DNA of 64,000 nt from Treponema sp. (GTDB taxonomy: Bacteria > Spirochaetota > Spirochaetia > Treponematales > Treponemataceae), in the NCBI GenBank assembly GCA_017619795.1, contig JAFZRP010000065.1, forward strand, positions 1-64,000, given 5' to 3'. The translations under genes and the position numbers were made by a program. The notes under the pieces are model-generated. The model worked only from the letters and a program-made list of their open reading frames with translations. It did not search any database and was not told the DNA's origin. How positions within the stretch are numbered: position 1 is the stretch's first letter; every line of letters starts with the position of its first letter. Shown here piece after piece: positions 1 through 8,157 of the stretch.

Positions 1-1
1 A

Positions 2-925
2 ATTTCTGAGGTTTATAAAACAATCGACGAAATTAAGCAGGAGATTCTTACACAGGGCGAAAGCGTAAACCTTACAGCATCCGCAGTAACAGAGATTTCT
101 TCAAATATTGAGTCGCTCGAAAAGATGATTGAAACCCAGTCACACGGTGTAGAACAGGCTTCTACTGCCGTTGAACAGATGATTGGCAATATTTCTTCTG
201 TAAACAAGTCTGTAGAGCAGATGGTAGAATCCTTTGATGTTCTGCTTCAGAACACAAACAGTGGTGTAGAAAAGCAGCAGGTTGTAGCAAATAAGATTAG
301 AGAAATTGAAGGTCAGTCTGAAGCATTGCAGGAAGCTAACCTTGTAATTGCTAAGATTGCATCTCAGACAAATCTTCTTGCCATGAACGCAGCAATTGAA
401 GCGGCTCACGCCGGAGATGCAGGCCGTGGCTTTAGCGTTGTTGCCGATGAAATTAAAAAGCTTTCCGACAATTCATCAAGAGAATCTAACAAGATCAGCG
501 ACCAGCTTACCCAGATTGCAACTTCTGTTTCCGAGGTTGTAACAGCTTCTAACGATTCTTTCGAAGCACTTAAGAAGGTTGTACAGCTTATTAATTCTAC
601 AGATGATATTGTCCGCCAGATTAGATACGCGATGGAAGAGCAGAACACAGGCTCTCAGCAGATTGGTGAGGCTCTGCACGTTATGAACGACACCACAACT
701 GAGGTTCGTTCAGCAAGCCACGAAATGTCTGCCGGCAACCAGTCAATTCTTGATGAGATTAAAAATCTCCAGGAAGCTACCAACCAGATGAAGGCAAGCA
801 TGAACAAGATTATAACTGGTGCAGACAAAATCAATCAGGCTGGTGAAGAGCTCAGTTCAATCGCTCCTCAGATGAAGTCTTCTATAGACGACATCAGCAG
901 CCAGATTGATCAGTTTAAAGTCTGA
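2..925 (+). CDS. methyl-accepting chemotaxis protein, C-terminal part
   Basis: Open from the window edge, so the sensor, membrane and HAMP parts are missing. About 307 residues of the cytoplasmic signalling domain remain. The hairpin tip that contacts CheA/CheW is clear ([18 protein letters not shown] followed by [14 protein letters not shown]), flanked by long Gln/Ser/Thr/Ala-rich coiled coil typical of the methylation helices. The family relays ligand binding to the CheA kinase at the inner membrane. No C-terminal CheR/CheB tether pentapeptide is visible; the protein ends in QFKV. The stop is followed one base later by the two-hairpin repeat at 927. Confidence 0.95.
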   Translation: MSEVYKTIDEIKQEILTQGESVNLTASAVTEISSNIESLEKMIETQSHGVEQASTAVEQMIGNISSVNKSVEQMVESFDVLLQNTNSGVEKQQVVANKIREIEGQSEALQEANLVIAKIASQTNLLAMNAAIEAAHAGDAGRGFSVVADEIKKLSDNSSRESNKISDQLTQIATSVSEVVTASNDSFEALKKVVQLINSTDDIVRQIRYAMEEQNTGSQQIGEALHVMNDTTTEVRSASHEMSAGNQSILDEIKNLQEATNQMKASMNKIITGADKINQAGEELSSIAPQMKSSIDDISSQIDQFKV

Positions 926-926
926 T

Positions 927-999
927 AGCGAATCTGCCAGCTGATGCATTACCGCAGCCAGATTCCAGATTCGCTTCACGTTTTGCAGAGCAAAACTTG
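927..999 (-). repeat. two-hairpin extragenic repeat, copy 1
   Basis: A 73-nt element between convergent genes. Read on the minus strand: hairpin 1 (999-990 with 986-977, 3-nt loop, core GTTTTGC/GCAAAAC, one mismatch), one A, then hairpin 2 (975-966 with 936-927, 10 bp, 29-nt loop). It starts one base after the MCP stop codon. Copy 2 (52118-52190) has the same length and architecture, with compensatory changes in stem 2. No T-run follows, so it is not a textbook intrinsic terminator, but its position suggests transcript-end or REP-like function. Confidence 0.75.
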
Positions 1000-1006
1000 G
1001 GACACT

Positions 1007-1822
1007 CTATTCTAATATGTGGCCGATGTGGCGTTTCTCAAAGAACATGTCTCTGTTTGTAAGTACTATGATTGTAGCGGCCACAACTACAACTAGTGTT
1101 TCCACGCATTTTGTTGTTTGAGTCATTGCAATTTTTTCCTGCATAAAGTTTATGAACAGGTGGAAAATAATACTTGCAAGCATGCTTCGGCCATTTTTTA
1201 CGTAAACCCAGGTTGTAATAAAGCCCATTGGTGCTACAGAAACAAGAAAGTTTATCATGTAAAGAACATTCATCTCTCTAATTTCGTAGTGATAGGTTCC
1301 CGGAATCCAGAACAACGGAATATGCCAGGCAGCCCAGACAAAGCCGAAAATAATCGACTCTTTAAACCAGGAATGGTACTGGGCAATTGAATCCTCTCCA
1401 TATCCACGCCAGCCAACTTCTTCCAGAATTGCAGCCAGAAGAATTGTTGCAAAAGCAGACACAACCCCAACGCCGGTAAAAGAAAAATCTTTGGTAAACG
1501 AGAACTGGTCCAGCGACTGACCGAACAGTGTTGAAAGCAAAATTGAACAGGCAACAATCGCAGAAAAAAGTAATACCGCCGCAAAAATATACAGAGGCTT
1601 TAATTTCCAGAAATTGAAAATCTTGCGCTTAAAATCTTTTTTGAGTGCATCACTTTTTGACGTAAAAACAAAAATGATTGCAACGGTTGCCGGACTTAAA
1701 CCTCCGAGTATCATGCCAAGAGAACGGGTTAGTCCGTCATTAAAAAGAATTGCAAAAAGCCAGAAGGCCCAGGTTGCAGCAAAAGTAATGATATAGAATT
1801 TCTTTGGTTTATAGTTGTACAT
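1007..1822 (-). CDS. CPBP (CAAX protease/Abi) family membrane protease
   Basis: A 271-residue polytopic membrane protein. The CPBP glutamic protease motifs are present: EEVGWR with E134/E135 and R139, and a following helix FVWAAWHIPLFW with H167. About seven or eight hydrophobic segments are visible, with the active-site motifs in the central ones. Family members cleave peptides within membranes; in bacteria they are linked to bacteriocin maturation or immunity, but no bacteriocin gene is seen here. The start is supported by AAGGAG upstream of the ATG. The gene lies 33 bp behind the XRE/DUF4097 regulator on the same strand, so the two are probably co-transcribed. Confidence 0.85.
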   Translation of the reverse strand: MYNYKPKKFYIITFAATWAFWLFAILFNDGLTRSLGMILGGLSPATVAIIFVFTSKSDALKKDFKRKIFNFWKLKPLYIFAAVLLFSAIVACSILLSTLFGQSLDQFSFTKDFSFTGVGVVSAFATILLAAILEEVGWRGYGEDSIAQYHSWFKESIIFGFVWAAWHIPLFWIPGTYHYEIREMNVLYMINFLVSVAPMGFITTWVYVKNGRSMLASIIFHLFINFMQEKIAMTQTTKCVETLVVVVAATIIVLTNRDMFFEKRHIGHILE

Positions 1823-1855
1823 GAGAATCTCCTTAAATGATTGATGATAAAAGTA

Positions 1856-2737
1856 TTAGTTAATCTGTGCTTCCGACTTCCAGCCGTTTAGTTCTACAAT
1901 TAGTTCGGTTGGCTCAGAAGGGTCTTCTAAATCGCGTTTGCCGACAAGTATTTTTGAATCTGAATCAACAAAGCGTGTAAATCTTCCAGCATTTTTGAGG
2001 TAATAAGCCTGGTCTTCAGCAAACTTAATTTTAGAAAATGCGTGAAACTGGTTCAGATCAAGTTTACCTTTCAGACCGTTTACTTCTACATAGATGTTGG
2101 AATTAGTATTCAATTCAACATGACCGGTTGCATTTGTAATAAAGGCATTTTTTGCCTTACCGTCAAACTCAATCGCATCAAACGTAATGTCACGGATTTT
2201 AAGATTTTCCAGCTCGGAAGCAACCTCGATGTCGGCAACAAACTTTTCTGGAATGCGTACAAGAATAAACAGATTATCCAGGGCTGCAATATCAGACAAA
2301 TCGGTAGAATGCTTTACAACTACATCCATCCTTTTTTTGTTTTCTACAATTTTTACCTTTACCTGCTGTGCCAGATACGGCAGCTTATTTGCAGCGGCTA
2401 TAACCTGAATCTTTTCGTCTTTAGTTTTTTCAATAATAACCTCGTGCGCAACTCCTGCACGAAGGTCAATTTTCTTTGGACTGTCCAGGTCGTATTCAGT
2501 GCGGCTTTCGTAAAGAAACTCGTGCTTAGAAATAAGACTTTTTTCCTCGCTCAAAAGAGAGTCCAGTGACTCGTTGAAAAGGTTTGATATTGCAATCAGA
2601 TTTTCAATATCAGGAATGCCATTTCCGCTTTCCCATTTTGTGATTGCCTGACGGCTCACATAAATCTTTTCCGCCAGCTGCTCCTGAGAAATACCTTTCT
2701 GCTTTCTTAGTTCTTTAAGTTTTTCTGCAAAGTTCAT
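1856..2737 (-). CDS. XRE-family regulator with C-terminal DUF4097-like domain
   Basis: 293 residues. Residues 1-65 form a Cro/C1-type helix-turn-helix (QEQLAEKIYVSRQAITKWE), a strong family match. From about residue 90 to the end the sequence is beta-rich, with repeated short strands like the DUF4097 putative-adhesin fold, which often follows such an HTH in Gram-positive regulators. No membrane helix is seen, so it should be cytoplasmic. It precedes the CPBP protease gene and may control it. AGGAGG lies 12 nt before the ATG, a rather long spacing. The ligand or signal is unknown. Confidence 0.8.
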   Translation of the reverse strand: MNFAEKLKELRKQKGISQEQLAEKIYVSRQAITKWESGNGIPDIENLIAISNLFNESLDSLLSEEKSLISKHEFLYESRTEYDLDSPKKIDLRAGVAHEVIIEKTKDEKIQVIAAANKLPYLAQQVKVKIVENKKRMDVVVKHSTDLSDIAALDNLFILVRIPEKFVADIEVASELENLKIRDITFDAIEFDGKAKNAFITNATGHVELNTNSNIYVEVNGLKGKLDLNQFHAFSKIKFAEDQAYYLKNAGRFTRFVDSDSKILVGKRDLEDPSEPTELIVELNGWKSEAQIN

Positions 2738-2872
2738 AAATGTGCTTTATCCTCCTTAGAAAAGCCATTACAGCTTTATGTTTACAGGATAACCTTAACA
2801 CCGCACATTACATTATAACAGAAACTTTACATTACAAAAACGATTTTTTCCGCTACTTATCGTAGCATTTCA

Positions 2873-4933
2873 TTATATCATCTCAATTTCATCAGCCAAT
2901 TCTGCAAAAGGACCTGGAATTACGTGAGTTCCGCGGTGATTACCAAAGAAATCCTCATTAAAGATAATATCTGTTCCATCGCGGTTCTCAAACTTCTGCT
3001 CCGGCTCAAAAGCAGCTCCTAAAAGGGCTGTTGTAATTACACCTGTTTTGTAGTCGCCAATAAGTCCAGCAAGATTTGATTTAAGCACACCATCTTTCAA
3101 ACTGATTTTTGCCTTTGTTTTTCCAACAAGCTTATCCTTCTCGTGTTTACAAACTGTTGCGCCGTTAAAATAAGCGTTACCAGCCAGCCATACAGGAAGA
3201 TGTCCAAAATGATATTTTGCAAGTGGTCCCATATCCGGTTCACGGTCCATCATAAAGTTAGAAATCCATTCCTCGTAGGTTGGGAAGATGTCGAAAGGTG
3301 CTGTTCCTACAACCTCGTAATCTACCGCAGTAGCCGTTTTTTCCTTGTCCGTAATTGGTGCATTCTGAGCAAAAATATTATTGTAGATTCTGTCATCGCC
3401 GTGCAGGATTGTCATAAAACCGGCAACTTCTGTTCTGTGGCGAATATGGTACGGTGTATAACGAGGTTCCCTCTGTCCGTTTTCAATGCTGTCTACACCA
3501 GAATTAATAAGGTTGAACGAACCCAAAACAAGATTATGAACAACAGCAATTCCTTCGCTTGGAATTGTGATCGCATATTTAGAAAGCAGCAGGTTATTAT
3601 CAATTATTGTCGGACCGTGACCTACTTCTATAAATACATCGGCAGAGAACATTGCACCCTTTGCAGCTTGGCGACCTTCTGGTCTAAAGTTGTTGTACAT
3701 AAGATTCTGAGTGATTCTCGCACCCTGAGCTTCCCAGTCGAGCCATACTCCGATAATTGAATCATGGATATGGTTGCGGCGAATTAAAACATCTATTCCA
3801 GCGTGAAGCTTAATTCCTGCAGTTTCTGCACCACCAAGCTGCTGCGAATTACAGATGTGGTGAATGTGACAGTCTTCAATTGTAGAGAAAACAGCTCCCA
3901 TTCGTCCAACAATACCAGTCTGCTCACAATGATGAACGTGACAGCGGCGGATAATATGGGAACCAATATTTTCCTTTGTCCAGCCATGATACTGACCACG
4001 ACAAACAGCATCGCGTTCCATTTGTGTAGGACTCTTAAGATGCTTTGTATAAAAATACATGTCGTTTTCATCATCACGGTATTTACCAAGAGAGATACCA
4101 CAGCATCGGCTATTGCAAACCTCAAGGTCTTCCATAATCCAGCCCTTGCTCCAGTGCGGACCAATAAGTCCATCCTGATAAGCTGCCGGTGGAGCCCAGG
4201 TTGTAGCTCCGTTGCAGATTTTAAAACCGCTTACAGTAATATAATTAAGACCGTTTACCTCCGGCATAAAGCAGTTGCGGCGCACAAAGATCTCTACATC
4301 CTGTTTGTTAGGATCTAGTCCCTTAAAATTACAGTAGAAAACAGTAAACTTGCCGGTTTTTATTTCTTTAGCCTGCGCGTTGATTATGATTTCTGACTTG
4401 TACAAGCCGTCAGCATTATATTGTGGTACCGGCGCTTCCCCTTCCTGCTCGCAATACCACTTGTATTCAGATTCCTTCTGATTCCAGGCACAAGGGTCTG
4501 CCTTTCCCGCAATACATTCTTCAAGAGACTCTGTCTCATACATCATCAGCCCATTTAAAACAACAGAACCTGTATGACGAACAGTTGGTGCAAAATACCA
4601 GTCACCACAGACATAGCTTGTATAAGGATTGTAGCCGCCAAAAAGACTGTTATCTACTTTTGCAATCCATACATCTCCCTTATATTTTTTCCAGTTTTTG
4701 AGAACCTCGGAGCCTGTAATCACAGCACCAAGCGGCTTTTCTGAGCGGTAAACAATTGGATTCTCATCCGTACCACCAAAGCGTGGAATTACCTGTTCCC
4801 GATAAATGCCGGGCTTTACAATTACTTCATCTCCAGCCTTTGCTATTGCTGCTGCCTGATTTATAGTTTTAAAAGGATAGTCTTTGCTTCCGTTTCCGTT
4901 TGATTTAGCCTTTGCGTTTACATAAAAAATCAT
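2873..4933 (-). CDS. GH120-type beta-xylosidase, right-handed beta-helix
   Basis: 686 residues. It begins with the FYVNAKAKSNGNG / YPFKTINQAAAIAKAGD signature of right-handed parallel beta-helix proteins. It also carries stretches I recognise from GH120 beta-xylosidases such as XylC of Thermoanaerobacterium: WAPPAAYQDGLIGPHWSKGW, IIGVWLDWEAQGARITQNLM and DVFIEVGHGP. GH120 enzymes remove xylose from the non-reducing end of xylo-oligosaccharides. There is no signal peptide, so it would act in the cytoplasm on imported oligomers. It lies 29 bp behind an outer-membrane barrel gene that could belong to uptake. The family call rests on remembered sequence, and the catalytic acids were not assigned individually. 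Confidence 0.8.
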   Translation of the reverse strand: MIFYVNAKAKSNGNGSKDYPFKTINQAAAIAKAGDEVIVKPGIYREQVIPRFGGTDENPIVYRSEKPLGAVITGSEVLKNWKKYKGDVWIAKVDNSLFGGYNPYTSYVCGDWYFAPTVRHTGSVVLNGLMMYETESLEECIAGKADPCAWNQKESEYKWYCEQEGEAPVPQYNADGLYKSEIIINAQAKEIKTGKFTVFYCNFKGLDPNKQDVEIFVRRNCFMPEVNGLNYITVSGFKICNGATTWAPPAAYQDGLIGPHWSKGWIMEDLEVCNSRCCGISLGKYRDDENDMYFYTKHLKSPTQMERDAVCRGQYHGWTKENIGSHIIRRCHVHHCEQTGIVGRMGAVFSTIEDCHIHHICNSQQLGGAETAGIKLHAGIDVLIRRNHIHDSIIGVWLDWEAQGARITQNLMYNNFRPEGRQAAKGAMFSADVFIEVGHGPTIIDNNLLLSKYAITIPSEGIAVVHNLVLGSFNLINSGVDSIENGQREPRYTPYHIRHRTEVAGFMTILHGDDRIYNNIFAQNAPITDKEKTATAVDYEVVGTAPFDIFPTYEEWISNFMMDREPDMGPLAKYHFGHLPVWLAGNAYFNGATVCKHEKDKLVGKTKAKISLKDGVLKSNLAGLIGDYKTGVITTALLGAAFEPEQKFENRDGTDIIFNEDFFGNHRGTHVIPGPFAELADEIEMI

Positions 4934-4962
4934 ATGAGGGATCTCCTTGTATTAAAAAAATA

Positions 4963-5964
4963 TTACATAAACTTATGAGTCCAGCTTAAAGCAAAGCGCT
5001 TGAAGTACCATTCTCGTCCTGTTGCCTGTTTTGTTAAAGACTCACCTGGTTTTTCAAAAGTTTCGGCAAAGCTTCGGCGGCTTGAAAAATCAAACAGACA
5101 GGTAAGGCTGTCTTTATCTCCTAAGTTAAACTGCATAAGAGGGCTGATTGAGATTTCTGCAAAATCACCGTCAAAGTTTTTATCATATTCACCGTAAACT
5201 TTACCATCATAAAAACCTTCAGATTTAAACATCACACCTGCAAGGCTTAATGCTATAGGCATCTGGTATCCCAAAACACCCTGGAACTCATACAAAAGAC
5301 CTTTTGCTTTATTTTTTGAACACTGCCATTCGTATACACTGTAATCCTCCAGTCCACCAATTCCTGAGTACAAAACTTTGTACGAAGCAAGAATTACAAC
5401 GTGAGACCAGTCTCCCGAAATAATTGCACCTGTATCGAACTGGAAGGTTGCCGAAGCCCAAAGCTCATAATATGGATGATTAAAGGTAGTAATGTATTCA
5501 TAATCATAAGTTGTTTTGTTTAATTCACAAAGACCTTCAATAGAACCGATATTCCAGCCCAAACCGACAGAACCACCGCCTGCAAAAATCAGGAAAGGAA
5601 CAGGTGTAAATGCGACCTTTGCTTTCGGTCTGATGGATATTGGAGTTACTTCAAGAGCACCTGTGAAACTGACATTTGCTCCGGAAACAAGCCAATGCTC
5701 ACCAAGCGGAGTGTCGAGCTGGTAAGTTGCATTCAATGTAGTACACCCCTCTAAGCCGCTGTATGGTCCGGTGATTGGAGCAAAATGATCTCCACCGGTT
5801 ATTTTTTCAGAATCCGGATAGTAAGCAGCATCTGTCTGAAGCTCCAGTGAAAAAGGTGATTTTTCTTTTTCAACAGCGTTATCTGCTTCCTGTGCAAAAA
5901 GTGATGAAGTAAAAAGTATAAGGACAGTTATAACTGCCGGTAAAATTGTTTTTGTTCTTTTCAT
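4963..5964 (-). CDS. outer-membrane beta-barrel protein, unknown function
   Basis: 333 residues with a clear signal peptide (MKRTKTILPAVITVLILFTS, cleavage likely after SLFA). The mature part is made of alternating amphipathic strands rich in Tyr, Trp, Gly and Phe and ends SWTHKFM, close to an aromatic-terminated barrel. I cannot assign a family. It is the first gene of a pair with the GH120 enzyme, so a role in sugar passage or cell-surface sensing is possible but unproven. Start supported by AAGGAG seven bases before the ATG. Confidence 0.6.
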   Translation of the reverse strand: MKRTKTILPAVITVLILFTSSLFAQEADNAVEKEKSPFSLELQTDAAYYPDSEKITGGDHFAPITGPYSGLEGCTTLNATYQLDTPLGEHWLVSGANVSFTGALEVTPISIRPKAKVAFTPVPFLIFAGGGSVGLGWNIGSIEGLCELNKTTYDYEYITTFNHPYYELWASATFQFDTGAIISGDWSHVVILASYKVLYSGIGGLEDYSVYEWQCSKNKAKGLLYEFQGVLGYQMPIALSLAGVMFKSEGFYDGKVYGEYDKNFDGDFAEISISPLMQFNLGDKDSLTCLFDFSSRRSFAETFEKPGESLTKQATGREWYFKRFALSWTHKFM

Positions 5965-5990
5965 GTTATTTTCTCCTTGAAAGTATTTAT

Positions 5991-6111
5991 TTAATCATAT
6001 CTTGAATAACTTCGTTTGTTTTAGCAGAAAGCTGAGTCCAGCCTGACTTAAAACCAGAACGGATTGCTCCATTGCAAGCTTACGAATTGTAGAATTATCC
6101 GGATTTGTCAT
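5991..6111 (-). pseudogene. short frameshifted coding remnant
   Basis: An ATG at 6111 opens a frame that begins MTNPDNSTIRKLAMEQ. Shifting by one base near 6063 continues it as IRSGFKSGWTQLSAKTNEV and ends at a TAA at 5991. Unshifted, the frame degenerates and stops at 5995. The joined reading looks protein-like on both sides, which suggests a one-base frameshift in a small gene of about 40 codons, or a fragment of a larger one. It lies upstream of the barrel gene on the same strand. No family recognised. Confidence 0.35.
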
Positions 6112-6189
6112 ATTTTAATTATATCACAAACAGATTAAGATTTGCATTATTTAATTAATTAGTATAATGTTATAACTAATGGAGACAAA

Positions 6190-6606
6190 ATGACTTATTT
6201 CAGAATACACACTGCAGACATTGCATATATTACTCAGCAGCCTAGAGGCTTATTTACTGCCATTGGAAAGCTTGTAGATGCAAAAACTCTTTCCGAAAAA
6301 GAAATTGCCGAATACTGGAAAAACCGCGAATACTTTGAAAAGGTTCTCCCGGTTCCACCTTTTTATGATAAGGGAAACCCAGACAAGGCAATTACCTGGT
6401 TTAAAGATACTCCTCAAGGAAATGACATTTACCGCCAGATGACTTTTTACCGTTCAATGGCAAAAAAGTATGGACTTAAGCTTTATATGTCTCAGTGCAC
6501 AGAGCTTCCCGGCGAAGTTATTTATGAGGATGATTTCCAGATTGCTGTTAAAAATCAGCGGGCTGATGTTGAAATTACTGTAAAAGAATTGGAAATAGAA
6601 TATTAA
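6190..6606 (+). CDS. conserved-looking hypothetical protein, 138 aa
   Basis: A soluble 138-residue protein with no signal peptide, membrane segment or cysteine cluster; the start is supported by GGAG before the ATG. A TATAAT hexamer lies about 20 bases upstream. The sequence is balanced and globular (for example YWKNREYFEKVLPVPPFYDK), and a real gene is likely from its codon usage and ribosome-binding site. I do not recognise the family. Its 3' end overlaps the convergent DUF5680 gene by four bases. Confidence 0.65.
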   Translation: MTYFRIHTADIAYITQQPRGLFTAIGKLVDAKTLSEKEIAEYWKNREYFEKVLPVPPFYDKGNPDKAITWFKDTPQGNDIYRQMTFYRSMAKKYGLKLYMSQCTELPGEVIYEDDFQIAVKNQRADVEITVKELEIEY

Positions 6607-7058
6607 AGTATTATTCCACCGTGGAAATAAAGCTCGTAGATTTTTTTATCTTTGTAGCAAATGTCTTCGTAGCCCTGGAACCATTCAAAATCACCATCAC
6701 TCTTACAATGATAAGTGTACTCATCCTGAGAAAAAAGATTCGGACCACGGAACGGTTTTTCTACCGGAACCTCAAACAAAGCTGCCTTCAGAAAGTCTCC
6801 GGAAAAAGGCTCTCCGGTAACACGACCGTAATAATTCATTGACCAGATTGGAATACCGTTAATCCAGACAGCTTCTTCACCAGCAAACTTTGTTCCGCCA
6901 AGAAAGGTATCTATATAAAGCAGATTCCCAGCCGCTGTTTTTTCTTCATAGCGTAAATCGTGAGAAGCAGGACGACTCGGTTCAATTTCTGCACCGTGTC
7001 CTGCATAAGTTTTCTGTTTTGCCCTGATTAAAAAAGCGACTAGTTCTTCGTGTTTCAT
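6603..7058 (-). CDS. DUF5680 domain protein
   Basis: 151 residues matching the DUF5680 pattern as I know it: an N-terminal FLIRAKQKTYAG, a central SHDLRYEE and LLYIDTFLGG segment, then WSMNYYGRV and a C-terminal YELYFHGGII. The domain often occurs alone or fused to XRE helix-turn-helix regulators; its function is unknown. No membrane segment. The ATG lies two bases past the stop of the NlpC/P60 gene at 7061 on the same strand, so translation may be coupled. Confidence 0.75.
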   Translation of the reverse strand: MKHEELVAFLIRAKQKTYAGHGAEIEPSRPASHDLRYEEKTAAGNLLYIDTFLGGTKFAGEEAVWINGIPIWSMNYYGRVTGEPFSGDFLKAALFEVPVEKPFRGPNLFSQDEYTYHCKSDGDFEWFQGYEDICYKDKKIYELYFHGGIIL

Positions 7059-7060
7059 TT

Positions 7061-8002
7061 TTAATCCGAAATAATTCTGCCCATTCCGTAGTAATGCTCT
7101 TTCCAGTATTTGTTTGTAAGCTTTGAAGTTACTACACCAGTTTTTGAGCCATCACTAATAGAATGCAACAGCATATTGTCTCCAATATAAATTGCAACAT
7201 GCGAAACGCTTGAACCATCTTTAAAGAAAACCAAATCGCCTCTTTCTGCCTGTTCTTTTTTTATACTGCTTGCAATGCTGTACATATCTTTTGCTCTACG
7301 AGGAAGAGTTCCTAAGCCCGCATCTATTGCTGCCTGATATACTAAACCAGAGCAGTCAATTCCTGCACGGCTGTTTCCGCCTGGTTTATAAGGTGCACCC
7401 ATATAGTACTCGGCACATTTTATAAACTTTTCACGTCGCTGACTTGCAGGTTCTGTATTTTTCTTTTTTTCTGTTTTTGGCTTTGTGCTCTGCTCAGTTG
7501 ATGGTTTAGGCTTTTGTTCTGTTGTTGTATTCTGGTTAGAATCATAACCATAGTAATCACTATAACCATAATCAGAATCATCATCGTAGCCATAGCTATC
7601 ATAATCATCATAATACCCTTCGCCGTACCAATTACTATAGTCGTAATCATCATAATCATCGCCGTATCCATAACCATAACCATAATAATCATCATAGTTA
7701 TCGTAGTAATCATCATAATCATAATCCGCATAAGCACTGTTATCCATAAAGTTATACGAATCATCATCTTCAGGAATAAAGCCGTACCAGTCAAAGAACA
7801 AATCAATCAAATCATCAAGCATTGCATCTTCTTCAGAATCTGCAATACTCTGTTCCTCGTCAGAAATATAATCTGTACCATCATCAAGAAGGAAAGCAAG
7901 GACAACGACAACGGCTACAGCTCCAAAAACCATACCGAATAATCGTCTGAGACAACCCTTCTTTTTCTTTCCTTCACCAGCATCTTTTTTTCTACCAAAC
8001 AT
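7061..8002 (-). CDS. NlpC/P60 cell-wall hydrolase with Asp/Tyr-rich linker
   Basis: 313 residues: a basic N-terminus, one membrane helix (about 19-41), an acidic stretch, then roughly 65 residues (about 91-155) made almost only of Asp, Tyr, Gly and Ser, a Lys/Pro/Thr linker, and a C-terminal NlpC/P60 domain from about 190. The catalytic Cys217 is in GIDCSGLVY and His268 in SVSHVAIYIG, with H280 as a candidate third residue. Such enzymes cut D-Glu to diamino acid bonds in peptidoglycan. The topology places the domain in the periplasm as a signal-anchor protein. The Asp/Tyr tract is unusual for the family. Confidence 0.88.
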   Translation of the reverse strand: MFGRKKDAGEGKKKKGCLRRLFGMVFGAVAVVVVLAFLLDDGTDYISDEEQSIADSEEDAMLDDLIDLFFDWYGFIPEDDDSYNFMDNSAYADYDYDDYYDNYDDYYGYGYGYGDDYDDYDYSNWYGEGYYDDYDSYGYDDDSDYGYSDYYGYDSNQNTTTEQKPKPSTEQSTKPKTEKKKNTEPASQRREKFIKCAEYYMGAPYKPGGNSRAGIDCSGLVYQAAIDAGLGTLPRRAKDMYSIASSIKKEQAERGDLVFFKDGSSVSHVAIYIGDNMLLHSISDGSKTGVVTSKLTNKYWKEHYYGMGRIISD

Positions 8003-8122
8003 TTTATTCTCCGAAATAAATATTTATATTTTCCCGTTTGAACATCAAACTAAATATTTATTATATCGTAAATGCAATACTTTTATCCATAAGATTTAAG
8101 ATTTTTCTTCACTTACCGCTTC

Positions 8123-8151
8123 TCGACATTCTTAAAACCAGCAATTATAAT
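8123..8151 (+). promoter_or_regulatory. sigma70-type promoter of the CE2 gene
   Basis: TCGACA (8123-8128), 17-nt spacer, TATAAT (8146-8151). The start codon of the esterase follows after only six bases, so the predicted transcript start is at or next to the ATG, and no Shine-Dalgarno sequence is present. Confidence 0.7.
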
Positions 8152-8157
8152 CAACTT

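Noticed and set aside
3143-4318. Long plus-strand ORFs opposite the GH120 gene
   Set aside because: Antisense shadows, rich in Cys and Ser, without start signals; the minus-strand gene has clear family motifs.
7420-7942. Two long ORFs of Ile/Met/Thr repeats on either strand
   Set aside because: Shadows of the GAT/TAT codon repeats of the NlpC/P60 gene; no ribosome-binding sites and implausible composition.
8038-8157. Earlier start of the CE2 esterase at 8038
   Set aside because: It would place the promoter inside the coding region and bury the lipoprotein signal.
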